14,461 bases of DNA. Source: Bacteroidetes bacterium UBA7368 (GTDB lineage: Bacteria > Bacteroidota > Rhodothermia > Rhodothermales > UBA10348). How positions within the stretch are numbered: the first letter of the stretch is position 1; the number at the start of each line of letters is the position of its first letter. The DNA is taken from the NCBI GenBank assembly GCA_002469915.1, contig DKOG01000182.1, positions 1,904-16,364 on the forward strand. The letters are read 5' to 3'. The notes below the pieces were generated by a model, which saw only the letters and a program-made list of their open reading frames with translations, was not told the origin of the DNA and searched no databases. Below are positions 13,358 through 14,461 of the stretch, one piece after another. A program made the translations under genes and the position numbers.

Positions 13358-14278
13358 ATGAAACGCTTCAAAGTGCTGGTCCCAACAGACTATTCAGAAG
13401 GAGCTGAGTTAGCGCTCGAGCACGGATTGTATTTAACTCGCAAATTTGAAGGGGATCTACACGTTCTAAACGTAGCTGAGCTCCCTACCATCATAATTCC
13501 CGACTTTCCGACAGAAATCTTTGATATGGCCAGAGATCAAAGCTTGCTAGAAATGAAGGCCGCTCTCGAAGAATTTGGGGATGATCTACCGCCTATTCGC
13601 CGAGTGGTCTTGCCGGGAATACCCTCTAAACCAGCGGCTGACGTAATCGTTGAGTATGCGAAAGAGGCTGAAATTGATTTCATTGTAATGGGTACTCATG
13701 GGCGTCGTGGACCTCGACCATTGTTGCTGGGAAGTGTCACTGAGGAAGTTGTTCGACGTTCACCTTGCCCGGTGTTCACCGTTCGAAATATGAAGAAGTC
13801 TTGGCCCCTTCCTATTATTGACAAAATTGCTGTACCCATTGACTTCTCTGAACGATCTAAACAGGTTCTGGGTGTCGCTAGTATGTTTGCAGAGCACTAT
13901 GGTGCTTCACTCACGCTAGTTCATGTGATAGGTGTCGACTTCTATCCGTTCTATGGATTTGCGGTCGATCCTATCAAACAGATTGAAGCGAATATGCGCA
14001 CGAGTTCTGAGAAGAAACTAAAAGCGATGGTCAGTGAACTACAAGGTGCGGGTATTACCTCTGATTGGTGCACCATTTCTGGTCATCCAGCGCGAGAAAT
14101 TGCGACTTTTGCTGACCTAAATGATATCGACTTGATCGTAATTGGATCGCACGGAAGAGCTGGGTTCGAGCGCATGATGCTCGGCAGTGTCTCCGAAAAA
14201 ATCCTGCGATCTGCGCATTGCCCTGTAACGGTAGTAAATACAAGTGGTGATGCTGTTCAGATGGGAATTGCCGCCTGA
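13358..14278 (+). CDS. universal stress protein with two tandem Usp domains
   Basis: 306-residue cytoplasmic protein made of two Usp domains. Domain 1 (about 1-143) begins MKRFKVLVPTDYSEGAELAL and carries the ATP-binding motif G-T-H-G-R-R-G-x8-L-G-S followed by PCPVFTVR. Domain 2 (about 153-300) begins DKIAVPIDFSERSKQVL and carries GSHGRAGFERMMLGSVSEKILR then HCPVTVVNT. Both keep the G-2x-G-9x-G-S/T nucleotide-binding pattern, so ATP binding is likely in both halves. The ATG at 13358 is chosen because the Usp fold starts at once after it; an in-frame ATG at 13181 would add 59 residues with no Usp similarity running through the divergent promoter region. The gene ends in a strong hairpin terminator. 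Tandem Usp proteins commonly act in stress or energy-limited states; the specific role here is unknown. Confidence 0.92.
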   Translation: MKRFKVLVPTDYSEGAELALEHGLYLTRKFEGDLHVLNVAELPTIIIPDFPTEIFDMARDQSLLEMKAALEEFGDDLPPIRRVVLPGIPSKPAADVIVEYAKEAEIDFIVMGTHGRRGPRPLLLGSVTEEVVRRSPCPVFTVRNMKKSWPLPIIDKIAVPIDFSERSKQVLGVASMFAEHYGASLTLVHVIGVDFYPFYGFAVDPIKQIEANMRTSSEKKLKAMVSELQGAGITSDWCTISGHPAREIATFADLNDIDLIVIGSHGRAGFERMMLGSVSEKILRSAHCPVTVVNTSGDAVQMGIAA

Positions 14279-14321
14279 ATAGAATCGATTATCCTCAGAC
14301 CTGATGAATAAACGGTGAGTT

Positions 14322-14357
14322 GAACCCAAACGGCCCCTTCAAGGGCCGTTTGGGTTC
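14322..14357 (+). terminator. hairpin terminator after the universal stress protein gene
   Basis: A perfect 15-bp stem (GAACCCAAACGGCCC at 14322-14336 with its complement at 14343-14357) with a 6-base loop lies 44 bp after the stop codon. The bases after it are only moderately T-rich (14363-14369, TATTCTT), but stem length and position before an independent promoter make termination the most likely role. Confidence 0.8.
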
Positions 14358-14366
14358 GTACATATT

Positions 14367-14398
14367 CTTGACTGAGGCGAAGCATAGGCGTAACTTTG
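14367..14398 (+). promoter_or_regulatory. Bacteroidota-type promoter for the tRNA gene
   Basis: CTTG at 14367-14370 (-33 element) and TAACTTTG at 14391-14398 (exact TAnnTTTG -7 element) are separated by 20 bases, matching the Bacteroidota consensus in both sequence and spacing. The same bases can be read as TTGACT-N17-TAACTT. Transcription should start a few bases downstream, giving a leader of roughly 30-35 nt before the mature tRNA. Confidence 0.75.
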
Positions 14399-14413
14399 CG
14401 CCCTTGCCAAGAT

Positions 14414-14428
14414 CCCGGCTAATCCGGG
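14414..14428 (+). promoter_or_regulatory. leader hairpin between promoter and tRNA
   Basis: CCCGG-CTAAT-CCGGG forms a 5-bp stem with a 5-base loop, ending 9 bases before the mature tRNA 5' end. It would lie in the pre-tRNA leader and might guide RNase processing. It is short and its function is speculative. Confidence 0.3.
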
Positions 14429-14437
14429 GCGACGCAG

Positions 14438-14461
14438 GCCGATGTAGCTCAGTTGGTAGAG
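14438..14461 (+). tRNA. tRNA, 5' part only (probably tRNA-Thr), cut by the window edge
   Basis: GCCGATG (acceptor strand, positions 1-7), TA at positions 8-9, then GCTCAGTTGGTAGAG, a canonical D-arm and D-loop. The window ends before the anticodon, so the isotype is not seen. A GCCGATG acceptor with this D-arm is what I recall from tRNA-Thr in related bacteria. A tRNA here could be the first of a tRNA/tuf/secE/nusG cluster, which would lie beyond the window. Confidence 0.9.

Noticed and set aside
1..14461. Searched for CRISPR arrays, insertion sequences, att sites, phage or defence genes
   Set aside because: No direct-repeat arrays, transposase-like proteins or island boundaries are visible; the window reads as stable housekeeping chromosome.

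Overview
The window looks like ordinary chromosome from a member of the Bacteroidota in the broad sense, most likely a Rhodothermota/Balneolota-like lineage. Several things support this. Promoter elements of the TAnnTTTG type occur, with a full TTG-N20-TAnnTTTG version before the tRNA. Most genes lack a Shine-Dalgarno sequence. A HmuY-type lipoprotein is paired with a TonB-dependent receptor, and there are lipoproteins with Bacteroidota-style lipoboxes. By eye the base composition is balanced, and no gene has composition that stands out. The lineage call is inference from these traits, not from a database comparison.

Layout: (1) 1-2861, minus strand: a TonB-dependent outer-membrane receptor followed by a HmuY-family surface lipoprotein, probably one uptake operon for heme or a similar ligand. 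(2) 2862-2978: a divergent control region with a repeated TGTATAG motif and a TAnnTTTG promoter element. (3) 2979-4732, plus strand: a MerR-type regulator with a helical RsbRD-like sensor domain, then mnmA (tRNA 2-thiouridylase) 2 bp later. (4) 4824-6635, plus: an orphan membrane histidine kinase (7TM-PAS-HisKA-HATPase) with an unusual N-box. (5) 6577-10058, minus: a tight three-gene operon of class II DAHP synthase, a DUF1611/DgcN-like P-loop protein and a dipeptide-epimerase-like enolase superfamily protein. Its last gene overlaps the kinase gene tail-to-tail by 59 bp. (6) 10287-11195, plus: a lipoprotein with two RskA-like repeats, ending in a 4-bp convergent overlap with (7) 11192-11548, minus: a short ribosome hibernation factor, preceded by (8) 11688-13160, minus: an M32 carboxypeptidase. 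(9) 13358-14278, plus: a tandem-domain universal stress protein with a strong terminator. (10) 14367-14461: a Bacteroidota-type promoter driving a tRNA gene cut off by the window edge, probably tRNA-Thr.

Functionally this is a housekeeping region (tRNA thiolation, the first shikimate-pathway step, peptide turnover, ribosome hibernation, stress response) with one accessory-looking unit: the receptor/lipoprotein pair and its divergent regulator. I see no mobile element, CRISPR array, phage gene or defence cassette. The points most worth a second look are the repeated motif with its unusual regulator, the apparent lack of a canonical start codon for the conserved DAHP synthase N-terminus, the shikimate/D-amino-acid operon, the altered N-box in the kinase, and a perfect 12-bp GC-only hairpin inside the carboxypeptidase gene. 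No intergenic stretch exceeds 300 bases.
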